DNA of 64,000 nt, taken from positions 368,315 through 432,314 of the forward strand of contig CAJJDO010000092.1 in NCBI GenBank assembly GCA_905183005.1, written 5' to 3'. A program made the translations under genes and the position numbers. This document shows, one piece after another, positions 23,366 to 34,895 of this stretch; position 1 is the stretch's first letter; each line of letters opens with the position of its first letter. The notes under the pieces were generated by a model. The model was not told where the DNA came from, did not search any database, and saw only the letters and a program-made list of their open reading frames with translations. The stretch comes from Paramecium pentaurelia (lineage: Eukaryota > Ciliophora > Oligohymenophorea > Peniculida > Parameciidae).

Positions 23366-24423
23366 TAAGAAAATATCTTATTTTACAAAACTATAACTAG
23401 GATTGTAAAATATAACTATAATGGATAAATTTAAAATTATCAAAGATATGATTTTTCAGTTTTTTAGTAGAAAATAAAATAAAATCAATCTAATTTGATA
23501 AACTAAAAATCTATATTCAAATTATTTATTATCATATTCTAAATTTGAGAGGATTTTCAAAAATGAAATACAATAAATTTTATAGACATATATAAAAACA
23601 ATAGAAAATCATTATTTATTAATATAAATCTGAATTCAAAGAATATCTTGAAAAAGTAGGATCATTAAAAATATAAATATGAGGCATTTTTTTAAATTAA
23701 GGGTTTATCTTAATTAATATATTAAGATTAATTATTTAATTCATTAATTCACATTTTTGTAAATCAATAGATATATAGATTTTGCTTAATACTAGTGAAG
23801 TAAATCAATAAAACTGCCTTATGCAAATCCTACAGATCATTAATTTATTTTATCTTAATAAAAACATAAACTAATTGAATTCTTTCTAGTGATTTAATTA
23901 GAGGTAATTAAATGAATACCACCCTTTTGATCAATTTCTTATTGTTATTTCTAAATTTCTTCTCTCTATAATGCCATTATTAAATGAGAATTTTGAATTA
24001 TAAAAAATGAATATCTAAGAATAGTCTTAAAGTAATAAAATAAATATTAAAACTTTCAGAAATTCATGCTTGTTGACCTGATTTGTATTTATTATTTAGA
24101 CGATTTAAATATGTTCAAATAAGTTTGAACAGAATCCTTATGATGATAAAATTAACTATATACTACTAAAAAAACATAAATCCAATAGCATAAAATTAAT
24201 CTGTTTCTAAATTAAAGATTAGATTATATTAATTAAAAGTTCAGATTAAACAAATTTTATAATAATAGGAGACAAGTAGATGTGGTAGTAAAATTAAATA
24301 GTTTAGTGTAGAAATTATATGAATATCAATAATCAGCATAGTTAGTAGACATAGTTTAGAACTTAGTTTTGTTATTTTTTGTAATATTAAACACGATGAT
24401 TGAATCTAATTAATTATTTTTAA
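23366..24423. other. Possible relic of the kinase 3' part, otherwise gene-free
   Basis: Short plus-strand open blocks in changing frames follow the stop at 23363. One around 23370-23480 (contains MDKFKIIKDMIFQFF) recalls the N box of histidine kinases, and 24092-24405 is open for ~100 codons without a start. They read as a broken continuation of the preceding gene. No intact gene was found. Confidence 0.3.
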
Positions 24424-24678
24424 ATGGGTTGTTCATTGACATCCAAACATAAAACTGATAAGCTTCAATCTATTTAGTTGGCTTCTCAGATAACTTCAAA
24501 ACAAATTGAGGATGATTAGGTTGAAAGAGAAATTTTTAATCATTTTTGTTTAGAAAAATACAAAATTTAAAAGAATCCTATAGTTTAAAGAAGAGCTCAT
24601 TCTACAACGCCAAGTTTAATGAATGTTTAGAATAAAGTGGAAGCTCAGAATTCATATGTTTAAAGATAATTCTCTTGA
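24424..24678 (+). CDS. Small, probably N-acylated protein
   Basis: A single exon of 84 residues. It starts MGCSLTSKHK: Gly2, Cys3 and Ser6 are the pattern for N-myristoylation plus palmitoylation, as in Src-family kinases and many ciliate membrane proteins. The rest is hydrophilic, Gln-rich and without a known domain (QIEDDQVEREIFNHF, then QRRAHSTTPSLMN). Inference: a peripheral membrane protein tethered by its N-terminus. The stretch is isolated, with about 1 kb of gene-poor sequence on each side, so the call rests on codon composition and the acylation motif. Confidence 0.5.
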
Positions 24679-25932
24679 TCTATATTTTATTTTTATCTCT
24701 TCACATATAATTACTTTAAATCTTACTTATTGTTAAATAGAGTATTATAAAATGAAACAAAGATACAATTTTGATATAAGAAGTTAGTTTTGAATAAACA
24801 CAATTTGGTTTTTGATATAATTAACAAGAGAATATATAGTATTCGTTATTGTCATCTAATTTGAAAGTATAGAAGAATAGAAAAGATAAAGTTGAATGGT
24901 TGACAATAGAGAAACTAAACAAAAGCATTCAGATAATAATTAAATTTTGTCGAAATTTATATATAAAACATTCTTGAAACAATAAACTATGATTAATTTT
25001 TTGATTTATATATGATTGGTTTATCGGTACAATATAAGAGTGCAAACGATTAAAATTTAAAGATGAGGATTGAAAGAAAATGAAAGCGAGATGACTATAA
25101 ACAATGCTTGTTCAAATTGATAATATAACAATATATATAATATTTTGAAAATGAGGCTATTAATATTATCAGTCTTTAGTGATGGGTGTACATGCACTGG
25201 TGTAAGAGATTTTACTTTTCTTTTATTCCCTCCTTCTAATAATGGGATTTTTAAGAATATTGTATTATTGATCTTATGTGTTTAATTATTATTGATGAAT
25301 TGCAATTGAAGCAGACTTTTCTTTTAATTGTATAATTCTTTAAGACATTGACAATGTGGCTTTGTTTTATACACAACCCATTAGTTTAATTTTATTTATT
25401 AAAACTTATGAATTGACTTTAAATAACAAATGAAGATGATGTCAGTAAATTTTAAATAAATTATATTTCTTCTTTCTACTTTATAATAAAAATACAACTA
25501 AAAGATAAATACTTATAACAACCAATCTTCAATATGATTCAGGTCAAGATTTTTAATTTGATTGAACACAGAATATTACTATAGTTAATATATAATATTT
25601 AGTTAATAAATAAATATAGATTAAATTTTCTTTTGATATTGTTTAAATATCAGATGATATATTTAAATAAGAGGTTATATTCAATTATGTTTAATTAATA
25701 TTTAACTAAAATAATTTATACTTTAAATGAAAAAAATGCATCAGCTTTAAATGATGGTTTAAAAAAACTAAATATAAATATAATTATTTATCAAATTATA
25801 TAAATTTAATTTATAATCTGAATAATATTTTTAACACCTTTAAAAATTATACCATAAATTTGATATATTTTTTTAAGTAATAGTAGTTTAGAATTTTAAC
25901 TGTATTAATGTTAATTTAAGAATATTAAAAAT
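24679..25932. other. Long gene-free region
   Basis: About 1.25 kb of AT-rich sequence between the small acylated-protein gene and the 3' end of the CRAL-TRIO gene. A short GC-richer island lies at about 25175-25215 (contains GGGTGTACATGCACTGGTG), with a small palindrome around TGCATGTACA-like sequence. No frame or known RNA was recognised. Confidence 0.4.
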
Positions 25933-28036
25933 TCAAAAAATTGAACATTATTATTAATCAAGTGCAGGATCTCTATTTGAATTTTTAGTTGGTCTATGAT
26001 CAAGATCTCCAACAACCATAGTTTCATCCTGAAATTTGATTCCATCTTATTCAATTAATTTTGGTTAGGTTGAATTCTATAGATAGGATTTGTTTGTAGT
26101 TGTTAATGGATATGTTGGAGGAATATATAAATTAGTACTACTTGGAATAGGACTAAATGGTGTTTATGGCTGATAAGGTGAATATCCAGATGTTTGAGGT
26201 AAAGAAGTTATTGGAATAGTTTGATGTTGCTGCTGTTAAAAATAATTGTTTTGATACATTGGTATATCTAAGATCTTTTCTGGAATATAAGGTTTATCTG
26301 AAGCTATATAAGATGGAGTATATGATTATTCAGATGGTCTTGCTGGTATTGGACCAAACTCAAATTTTTTTTCTATTTACTAATGTATTTGAGGATATTG
26401 ATCAATATCAGGTATAAATCGTGGATCTGATTATATATTTCTTAATGGTTTATTTAATTATGGAGATGTATTTTCAAAATCAAAATGTTTGATTGGCAAA
26501 TGTTTTTGATCGCTTTAAAAAGATGGTTAGACATAATCATTTTAAGGAAGAATAGGATCTTCAAAAAATCCTCCAGTTGAATGAATATCTTGATTATTAT
26601 TAATATCGAATTTCTTAATAGTTTTTTCTGTTCCTGGTAGTGTTGGAGTTTATTATTAATAAGGTGAATTAATTTGATATTATGATGAATGCTAATTTGT
26701 TACATCATGTATTATTTTCTCTGTATCTATAATAGGCTATGATTATGCAATTCCATATTTATTCCAATTGTATTAATCAATGATGTCATCATATTTTGTT
26801 CTCCTACATATATTTATCTTATTAATACATAGAATAATCTGTATTTTGAAAGGTCATTTGGGATTAAAATTATGGTACAACTCTTTTGTTAGATTACTAT
26901 TATGGTATAGCATTAAATTGTTAATTATTTTAAGGTACATTAGTATTATCTTTAAAAGGTTAATAATTTTGACAAAATTAATTCTAAGTATCTAAAAAGA
27001 AAGTTGGAATTTATTTTTAATTAGTGTATTATTATAATTCTTTATCATGGATCTCAGGAACATATGGTTAAGGTTATGACACTGCATAAACAACTAAAGG
27101 ATACAAGGGTCCAATAAGATCAGCATTTTATTAAGCTTTCTATGGTTAACCATATAATGTAGGTTATGGTTAATTAATAACTAATTAAGATAAAGACTTT
27201 TGAGATGTCTATTAAAATATTGGTTCTTCAACATCAAATAAATAATTATATTCTGGAGAAAGCAACTATAACTTATCTTTCTTAAATTCAGCTTTATTTA
27301 TAATAGAAATTTTGTCTTCTGAATCAAATATTTTAAATTCTTTTTAATTCAATAAACTTTCACCTATTTATCTTAATATTTCACTTGCATCTAGAAAATA
27401 GATGTGTTCTAATGACATTGGAAAATTTGTAATAAAATGTTTAATTGCTTATTCAATTTATTCTTTCTAAACGTTTGGATTGAATTAACCTAAATCAATA
27501 ATTATAATCCAACTTTCCACTTTACCTGGTGCAAACATGTAATCTTCCATCAATATTAATTTATTTGTAATCGCCTTGATAAAATGATTATCCAAAGGTT
27601 AACATAAATTTATATGTAATACGGGTCTTAACATTTCATCCCTACCTATAATTTACACTATTTTATCATATTAAGGAAGGTCATCTAATATTGTTGTTTC
27701 TGGATTATTTAGCCAATCTAAGTGATCAACAAAATAATTAACTGTCTCTTCCTTCATAAATTTATGAGCATATAAAAATCGTAATAATACAGAATCATTC
27801 TAAACCCTCAAATATTATCACTAAACATACTCCTTTAAATATTATATAGGAATGGAATCCATAAATCCTTTTAATTCTTTCAACTGTTATTTCTCAAACT
27901 AATCATACTGCACATTCTTGAAAATTCTCCTAACTGCTTAATATCCACTCCCAATCTTAATATAATTTGCTAAAATTATTTAATTTCATTTTATACATAA
28001 TAAATTCAAATTAGCAAGATCTTTTTAATTGATCAT
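25933..28036 (-). CDS. CRAL-TRIO (Sec14-like) protein with long Pro/Gln-rich tail and CaaX-like end
   Basis: Three introns (27970-27996, 27 nt; 24 nt; 25 nt) splice to exactly 675 residues. The CRAL-TRIO N-terminal helical part is visible as SVLLRFLYAHKFMKEE, then the lipid-binding domain with RPVLHINLCQPLDN, WIIIIDLGQFNPN, HFITNFPMSLEHIYFLDA and a weak end at about residue 260. Sec14-type proteins bind and exchange phosphoinositides or other lipids. The remaining ~400 residues are low-complexity Pro, Gln, Tyr and Ser, probably disordered. The protein ends CSIF, a possible CaaX prenylation site. The 24-nt and 27-nt introns both carry an in-frame TGA, as expected for introns policed by nonsense-mediated decay. 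The first intron removes an apparent stop just after the N-terminus. Confidence 0.85.
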
Positions 28037-28416
28037 CAGATTTTAGTACTGCTCTTAAAACATTCTATTAAATATATTATTTTATAATTTAACAATTTAT
28101 TTTAACTGAATATATTATTTAATTTTAAATATCCTCTTTCTCAACTTTGATTTTTATTTGAAATTGTTAATTATATTATTAATACAAAAAGTTATTCCTT
28201 GTTTATATTATTATTTATTTCCATTTATTTTCTAAATAATTAATAAATGACAAGTCATATTTATATATTATATGATTCTACATAATGTTAACAATATTAT
28301 TATTTGATACTACTAAAGTAGAAGCCAAAAAAAATAAATTATAGTTCATCATTAATAATTATTATTTTTAAGAATTGATTTTAAAATACAACATCATTCT
28401 TTCCATTAATAAATTT
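28037..28416. other. Divergent intergenic region
   Basis: About 380 AT-rich bases between the CRAL-TRIO gene (minus) and CK1-type kinase gene (plus) start codons. No motif was recognised. Confidence 0.5.
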
Positions 28417-29856
28417 ATGAACCAAATTTAATAAGGAGATGTAATTGATAATCAATATGAAATAATTAAAAAAATATCATAAGGTTCATTTGGAATTGTG
28501 TATTATGGAAGATGCATGAAAAGAAACAAAAATGTTGCAATTAAAGTAGAGAAGCAAGAAATGGCAAGTTTTAATAGTTTAAATAGAGAAGTATAGTAGT
28601 TTGTGAAATTAGATTGAAATATTGACTTTATTGCAAGGAGTTTCCTAAATTCCAGAATTATATTGGCATGGTCAATTCAAGAAATGCAACGTTATGATAA
28701 CAAGATTGCTTGGACACGATCTCATATATTTTTAAAAGTAATATTAAAAGTTTTCAACTTACTGCGTATACAACATTGCTTTCTAATTATTATGGATTTT
28801 AGAACAAATACATAAAAGGTTATTTAATAAATAAATAATAGGAATATAATACATAGAGATCTAAAACCTGAGAATATATTAAGTAAAGCTGATACTGACA
28901 AGATATATCTAATTGATTTTGGAATATCGCGAAATATAAATTAAATAACCAATAAAAAAAAGAAGATATCCTTTATTGGTACAAGTAGATATGCAAGTTT
29001 GGCTGCTCATTAAGGAATAGAGTAGACTGCAAAGGACGACTTAGAATCTTTAGGTTATTTACTAATATACTTAATGAAATAAAGATTACCATGGATGAAT
29101 ATTGAGAAAAATGATCCAGAGAGGTTGGATAAAATAAGAAAATTAAAATAAGAAACAAAAGTTGAAGACTTATGTTAGGAATGCCCAAATTCTATTTTAA
29201 AGTAATTATCCTATTAAATTAAGATTTATGAAATATGTTAAAGGATTATCTTAATAATAAAAACCATCATATGCTATGTTACGAGGACTATTCCTTACAA
29301 CATTACATAACATTTCAGATTAAGGATTAGATTGGACTAATTAAAAAAGCAAATCTCATAAGTAAAAAAGTAATAAAAAATAGAAGAGTACATAAAATTC
29401 AAATTATTAAAGTTGTGGTACAATTAGAAGGTAATTTATTTAGTAATTTTATCTAGAGAATTCTTAGGAGAGCATTTATTGCCTCAAAATTATAAAACCT
29501 TTGGAGCTTAAGATGAATTAGTTGGATCTTCAGACAATGGGAGTAGTGCATTGTAATTCAGTGCAATAACAAATTAAGGTAGTATGAAGAGTATTGGAGT
29601 GGGATTTACCGTAAGTGATTTGCATGAAGGGCAAGGAATACAGAAACATAATAATTAAATAGCTAGAATTTCTACTTTTGAAGGTATTGTTGAACATGAT
29701 CCAGGAATGACTTTAAAAGCTGAATAGTAATTAATGGAAAGAGAAAATTAAGATTTAGAAATAAAATATAATCTATTACATTTCAAATCAGTCTACTTTA
29801 ACTTCAAGAATCCAATATAATAATGGATTTTAAGATCTAATTATATTAAGAAATGA
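28417..29856 (+). CDS. Casein-kinase-1-type Ser/Thr protein kinase
   Basis: Four introns (22, 23, 22 and 26 nt) splice to exactly 448 residues. The kinase core includes the glycine loop ISQGSFGIVYYG, VAIKVEKQE (catalytic Lys), IIHRDLKPENIL (catalytic loop), LIDFGISR (DFG) and a CK1-style activation segment GTSRYASLAAHQGIEQTAKDDLESLGY, here cited in part: TSRYASLAAHQG and KDDLESLGYLLIYL. The order HRDLKPEN, TSRYAS, DDLESLGY is diagnostic for the CK1 branch rather than ULK or CDPK. Beyond the kinase (~residue 310) lies a Lys/Gln-rich linker and an unassigned C-terminal tail. CK1 kinases phosphorylate acidic or primed sites in many pathways; the target here is unknown. Confidence 0.9.
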
Positions 29857-30028
29857 CTTAAAAAAATAGAGTTTTGATTGATTTTACATTTTTCTTTTGT
29901 AATTATTAATTAGATTAATCAGATTTCTAAGTGGAGTGTATATAGATTGCTTAAATGAATCCTAAAAATAGTTTATTTTTTAAGTGATTAGTTATTATGC
30001 TTTGATTAAATAAAAAGATTTAAAATAA

Positions 30029-31380
30029 ATGTTCAATCGCATTACAAGGTTGGCTGCATTGTAACACAAAGTTGTTAGATGCTTTGATCTTCATGAATAT
30101 CAAAGTAAAGACTTGATGAGAGGATTCAATGTTAGAGTGTAAAAAGGAGCTATCGCTTTGAATGCTGATGAAGCTGCCAAAGTAGCAAAAACACTAGATC
30201 CAAGTGGTGGTTTGATTCTTAAGTCATAAGTTCATGCTGGTGGAAGAGGAAAGGGTATGAATATAGTTTAATTAAAGGAACTTTGTCAAGTGGTTTAAAG
30301 GGAGGAGTAAAGATCTGTAAAACTCCAGAGGAAGTAGCCAACTATACAAAATAAATGATTGGATATAAATTAGTAACACATTAGACACCAAAAGAAGTAT
30401 TGATTAACATATAATAATATAGGGTTTATAAGTGAATGCAGTACTTGTACATGAAGGTGTAGACATAGTACGTCAATTATATTTAGCATTTATATTGGAT
30501 AGAAATTCATAGAAGCCAGCTATTGTTGCATCAATTAATGGTGGAATGGAAATTGAAGAAGTAGCAAAGACAGATCCAAATAGTATAATTGTGTTACCAA
30601 TTGATGTAAACACAGGATTGACTGATCAAATTGCTAATAAAGTTGTTGACACTCTTTAATTATAATCTGTTAGATAATAAGCAATTGAATAATTGAGAAA
30701 TCTTTATAAGATGTTTATTTCATTGGATGCTACTTAAGTAGAAATCAATCCATGGGCAACAGATCCAAAAAATCAATTATTTTGTATTGATGCTAAAATT
30801 AATGTTGATGACAATGCTAAATTTAGATAAAAAGAATTAGTAGAATTAAGAAAAACATCAGTTGCATCAGAATAAGTTGATCCTCATGAAGAATTAGCAT
30901 TAGCAGCAGGATTGAATTATGTTGCATTAGATGGAAATATTGGTTGTATGGTTAATGGAGCTGGTTTGGCAATGGCTACAATGGATATAATAAAATTATA
31001 TGGTGGAGAACCTGCAAATTTCTTAGATGTAGGAGGTGGTGCAAATGTAGAATAAGTAAAGACAGCATTTGAAATATTGAATTCACATCCAAAAGTTGAA
31101 ACAATTCTTATTAATATATTTGGTGGTATAATGAAATGCAACATTATTGCTGAAGGTATTATTAAAGCAGCTTAATTGGTTGATTTAAAGACACCATTAG
31201 TAGTAAGATTAACAGGAACAAATTCATAATAAGGTAATAAATTAATAATAATTAAAAGGCGCCAAGATGTTAGATGAATTTGCCAAATCATAAACTAAAG
31301 TATCAATTACAACTGCAACAGATTTAGATGATGCAGCATAAAAATCTGTAAAAATAGCACATACATCAAAAAAGAATTGA
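30029..31380 (+). CDS. Succinate-CoA ligase beta subunit, mitochondrial
   Basis: Three introns (23, 26 and 25 nt) splice to exactly 425 residues. The N-terminal ~20 residues are basic and hydrophobic, suiting a mitochondrial targeting peptide (MFNRITRLAALQHKVVR). The mature part begins at FDLHEYQSKDLM, the standard start of the ATP-grasp subunit. It keeps KSQVHAGGRGKG (nucleotide grip), VNAVLVHEGVD, EINPWATDP, NYVALDGNIGCMVNGAGLAM and FLDVGGGANVEQV, INIFGGIMKCN and VRLTGTNSQQG. With the alpha subunit it converts succinyl-CoA to succinate in the TCA cycle, making ATP or GTP; which nucleotide cannot be judged by eye. It is convergent with histone H2A. Two of its introns end in AAG. Confidence 0.95.
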
Positions 31381-31487
31381 TTTATCAATATTAAAGTTCA
31401 TTTATTTATATGGTTAATATGTGTTTTGAGTCCTAGAAATATTAAAATAAATTTGTATATGTTAATTGTAAAACAAATTAAACATTT

Positions 31488-31889
31488 TCAAACTGCTTAA
31501 CTTGGATCTTCTTTTGATGGATATAATTATGGATGAATGCTTGGTAAAACACCACCATCAGCAATTGTTGTATTGGCCATTAATTTGTTTAATTCATCAT
31601 CATTTCTAATAGCTAAAAGAATGTGTCTTGGATTAATTCTATTTTTCTTGTTATCTTTAGCAGCATTTCCAGCAAGTTCTAAAACTTCAGCAGCCAAATA
31701 TTCCAAAACAGCTGAAAGATAAACTGGAGCTCCAGCACCAACTCTTTCTGTGTATCTTCCTTATTTCAAATATCTTGAAACTCTTCCTACTGGGAATTAT
31801 AAACCAGCTTTGTGTGATCTTGAAACTGATTTATGAGCTCCAGCTGCTTTTCCTCCTTTTCCTGCTTTTCCTTTTCCTCCTGATGACAT
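31488..31889 (-). CDS. H2A: Histone H2A
   Basis: An intronless frame of 133 residues. It has the Gly/Lys-rich tail (MSSGGKGKAGKGGKAAG), the H2A entry AGLQFPVGRVSRYLKQGRY, the acidic-patch region VYLSAVLEYLAAEVLELAGN, the L2 loop NRINPRHILLAIRNDDELN and the docking domain IADGGVLPSIHP. The C-terminal tail ends PSQAV: an SQ dipeptide is present but not the full SQ(E/D)-hydrophobic motif of H2A.X. H2A pairs with H2B in the nucleosome. The start follows an E2F/CHR-like element by ~25 bases. No partner H2B gene lies next to it; the neighbour on the 3' side is the convergent succinate-CoA ligase gene. Confidence 0.97.
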
Positions 31890-31913
31890 TTGATTTTTGA
31901 TTTATTTAATAAT

Positions 31914-31930
31914 GTTTCAAACCCGCCTTA
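31914..31930 (-). promoter_or_regulatory. E2F/CHR-like promoter element of histone H2A
   Basis: On the minus strand, about 25-40 bases before the H2A ATG, stands AAGGCGGGTTTGAAACA. GGCGGG matches the E2F/CDE core and TTTGAA the CHR consensus of S/G2-regulated genes. The same arrangement occurs before the gene at 8490. Confidence 0.55.
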
Positions 31931-32234
31931 TTACAAATATAAATCCCAATTAATCTTTTTTCATTTCTAATCGGCCAATCAAAAATAAGGAAAAAATTAA
32001 ATAGCTTATATCAATTAATATCATTTAATCAGGACATTATTATCAATTTTATAGAATTAATGCTTTATCCAATGTATTAAAAGTGAAATAATTGTTAATA
32101 TATATATACAATAATAATAAGCATAATTATAACAATAATTATAATTACTTAATGTAAATAATTATAAACTTAATGTATGACACTAAATTTCTTATCTTTT
32201 ACAGTATTTTTATATTTATTAATCCTAATATACA
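31931..32234. other. Divergent intergenic region
   Basis: About 300 AT-rich bases between the H2A promoter element and the next plus-strand gene. It includes a stretch of ATAATAATAA-type repeats near 32105-32150. No other feature is recognised. Confidence 0.5.
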
Positions 32235-33283
32235 ATGAGTAAAATAGTCAAATAAAGAGTTAGTATGCATGATGAGTCAACTAGTCTATCAATTTATTCA
32301 AAGAATGTTAATAAAAAGAGTAACATTTATTTAATCATATAGAAAAACATAATCACAAATAAAATTCAACAAAACAATTGATTTGTATAGTTTCAGTGCC
32401 AAAATCATTAAAAGAGTGTGTTTATATAAAATCAAATGTAGAACTTAAATTAGCACTCAATTATATTCCTGAACATTGTTTAGGTAATCTTAAAGAAACA
32501 CCATGCACATACAATCATAGAGTAACAAGAACAGATCAATTAGATGATGTTTACTTTTACACTCTAGAACTTCTTGATCAACCTAATTATTCAATAGAAC
32601 AGATAGTTAATCTACTATTAAAATAACAGGATCCATGTTCTTAAATTGCTGTTGAATTAGTACATTAAAGATTCAATATCCTCAATGAATATACTTAACA
32701 TTATTACATATCAAATGAAGAATTATTAGAAGTTGAATAAATTGCATAAGATTATCCATATCATTGTATAATACAAAAAGTAAACAAAGATAGTAGTACA
32801 TTATCATAAAGAATTGTTAATGAATAATTTTATACACTTATGGGAGTGACTAGAGAAATGGTTTCACATCATCTTCATGAAACTAAAACTCTACCATCTA
32901 TTTTTGATATTGGTACATCTTTAAAATTATGGTGTGATATTACTTTGAGTTCACTTTCAGGAGTATCACATTTTGATTAATATATTAATACTTATGAAGG
33001 AGCATAATATAAATGCAAAATTGAATAAATATAAATGTATAAAAGAACTTAAGTTAATCCTAATTAAATTGTTTTCATTGAATTTAGAATATTTAAACTT
33101 GAAGAACCCTTAAAATCATAATTACTTAATCCTTAAAGAATTTATTAAAATTAAATTGACTATTTCAATAGGAAGAATACAGAATAAGAATATTAACAAT
33201 TCTTAAACTCTATGAATTACAAACGTTCTCTTCATTATAACAATTCTTAGCCTTGTGGATATAAGTAACTTCCATGGATATGA
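32235..33283 (+). CDS. Unknown protein, conserved-looking core
   Basis: ATG 32235 and one 23-nt intron (32320-32342) give exactly 341 residues. The first ~50 residues are basic and Ser-rich; the intron is needed to leave a frame that stops at TGA. From about residue 60 the composition is that of a globular protein (LALNYIPEHCLGNLKETPC; QFYTLMGVTREMVSHHLHE; SLKLWCDITLSSLSG). The C-terminus is Asn/Gln/Tyr-rich. I recognise no catalytic motif or domain. It could be a DNA-binding or scaffolding protein, but nothing in the sequence shows this. Confidence 0.65.
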
Positions 33284-33475
33284 ATAATTATAGATGTTCA
33301 AATTACTTACAAACAAAATATATTATTATTTAGTATATATATATATATTAATCTATTAATACTATATTTTTATTCTTTTCTAATTTATATTCATGATGTT
33401 ATTAATTTAAATTTCAATATTATATATTAATATTATTGTAACATATTATAATATAAAAAAATATCATTAATTATT

Positions 33476-34895
33476 ATGCAAAAATAAGATTATAAATTTA
33501 AGAATGTTTAGATTGAAGTTCTACTTAATATCAACTAACTTTAGCCTAAATAAGTTGAAGTACAATTGTCATATAAGGATTCAAGTGAATAAATTTATAA
33601 AATCATAAACAATTCTATAATCATGAATAAATAAGAAGATTAATGGATAACTAATTATAAAGCTGTCTTTGAATTTCATAAATATTAAAGTTATCGTCTA
33701 GATGTAAGTGTAGATGAGAATATATCAATAGGGTCAATTTAAGTATTTATAAATATTAAGACGATAGTTTTAATTGGGAGAATTAATACAAAATGGTACT
33801 TAAGTAAAAACAAATAATCACTTTACTATAAAATTAGTGACAACCTTGTTACAAAAAGGAACTTTATTATTTCAACATTGGGCTGCAGAAAATTTATTAA
33901 ATACAGATGGTATATTCAATAAATCAGATCCTTTTTTATAATTTTATTAATGGGATGATGATCAATGGAATCTAGTCTATGTAACAGAATATATTTAAGA
34001 TAATTTAAATCCTACTTGGGTTCCATTTACTATTGATTTGGGTCTTTTGAATTTCTATGATTAATATAAAAACTTTAAAATTGAATGTTGGGATCATTCT
34101 AAAAAGAATCCACCAAGACATAAATATATTGGATCAATAGAATTATCATATAATGATATTATGTTATCTCCAAGTAAGAAATTTGCATTAATAAATCCAG
34201 AACATGTAATTTTTATTATTATTTTTAGAAAAATTGTGGACATTTAAAATTATTATCATGCCAGATTAAATAAGAATAAAATTTTTATTCTTGGATTTAA
34301 AATAAATAAATTTAAACTTTAATTTTTATGGAATTTAGTTAAAGTTCTATGTATATGCATGTCAAATCACATAATCAATTAAATATTTTTTAATAGTTTC
34401 TTATTATTATTGGATCCATTTTGATCTAATATAATAAATTAAATACAGCATCATTGTATGGGTTTGGTGGAAAAATCAATTATTAAAATTAAGAATTGTA
34501 ATTTCTCCTTTTCTATATTGACTAGTTTTTAAATTTCAACTTAATAAAATGGGATTCAATAGATCTGTCAAGATTATTCAAAATGCCTTAAATAAATTGA
34601 ATTGCACAATAATATTTAAATAACACCTTGTTTTTTTGAAATAATTAAATAAGCAGAAATTTTCAAACCTAATTTTACTATTGGAATAATCTTAATTTTA
34701 AATTAAATCTATGACATTGATAAATTTAAATAATTTCTATAACATTGTATTAATATACCAGTTATCAATAGAACTAATTTTGCCTACTGTTATTATATTA
34801 ATAACATTATCAGAAAATTTAACAGAGATTACTAAAATCGTAAATAGTAATTTAAATCATAACAAAGTTAAGATTATTTAATTGAATCAATTTGA
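33476..34895 (+). CDS. Copine-like protein (two C2-like domains and degenerate vWA), with an apparent one-base frameshift
   Basis: Introns of 25 nt (near 33740) and 23 nt (near 34207) give a protein of about 456 residues if one extra base is skipped between about 34463 and 34495, probably in the A run of GGAAAAATC. A weak first C2 domain is followed by a better second one: FNKSDPFLQFY, NLNPTWVPF, FKIECWDHSKKNPPRHKYIG. The copine A (vWA-like) domain is reduced but legible: SLYGFGGKI, GIQQICQDYSKCLKQIEL, then FFEIIKQAE and IGIILILNQIYDIDKFKQ. The copine metal site DFTxSNG reads EFSQSS, so metal binding is probably lost. Copines bind membranes in a calcium-dependent way. The shift may be a sequencing error or gene decay. 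Confidence 0.65.
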
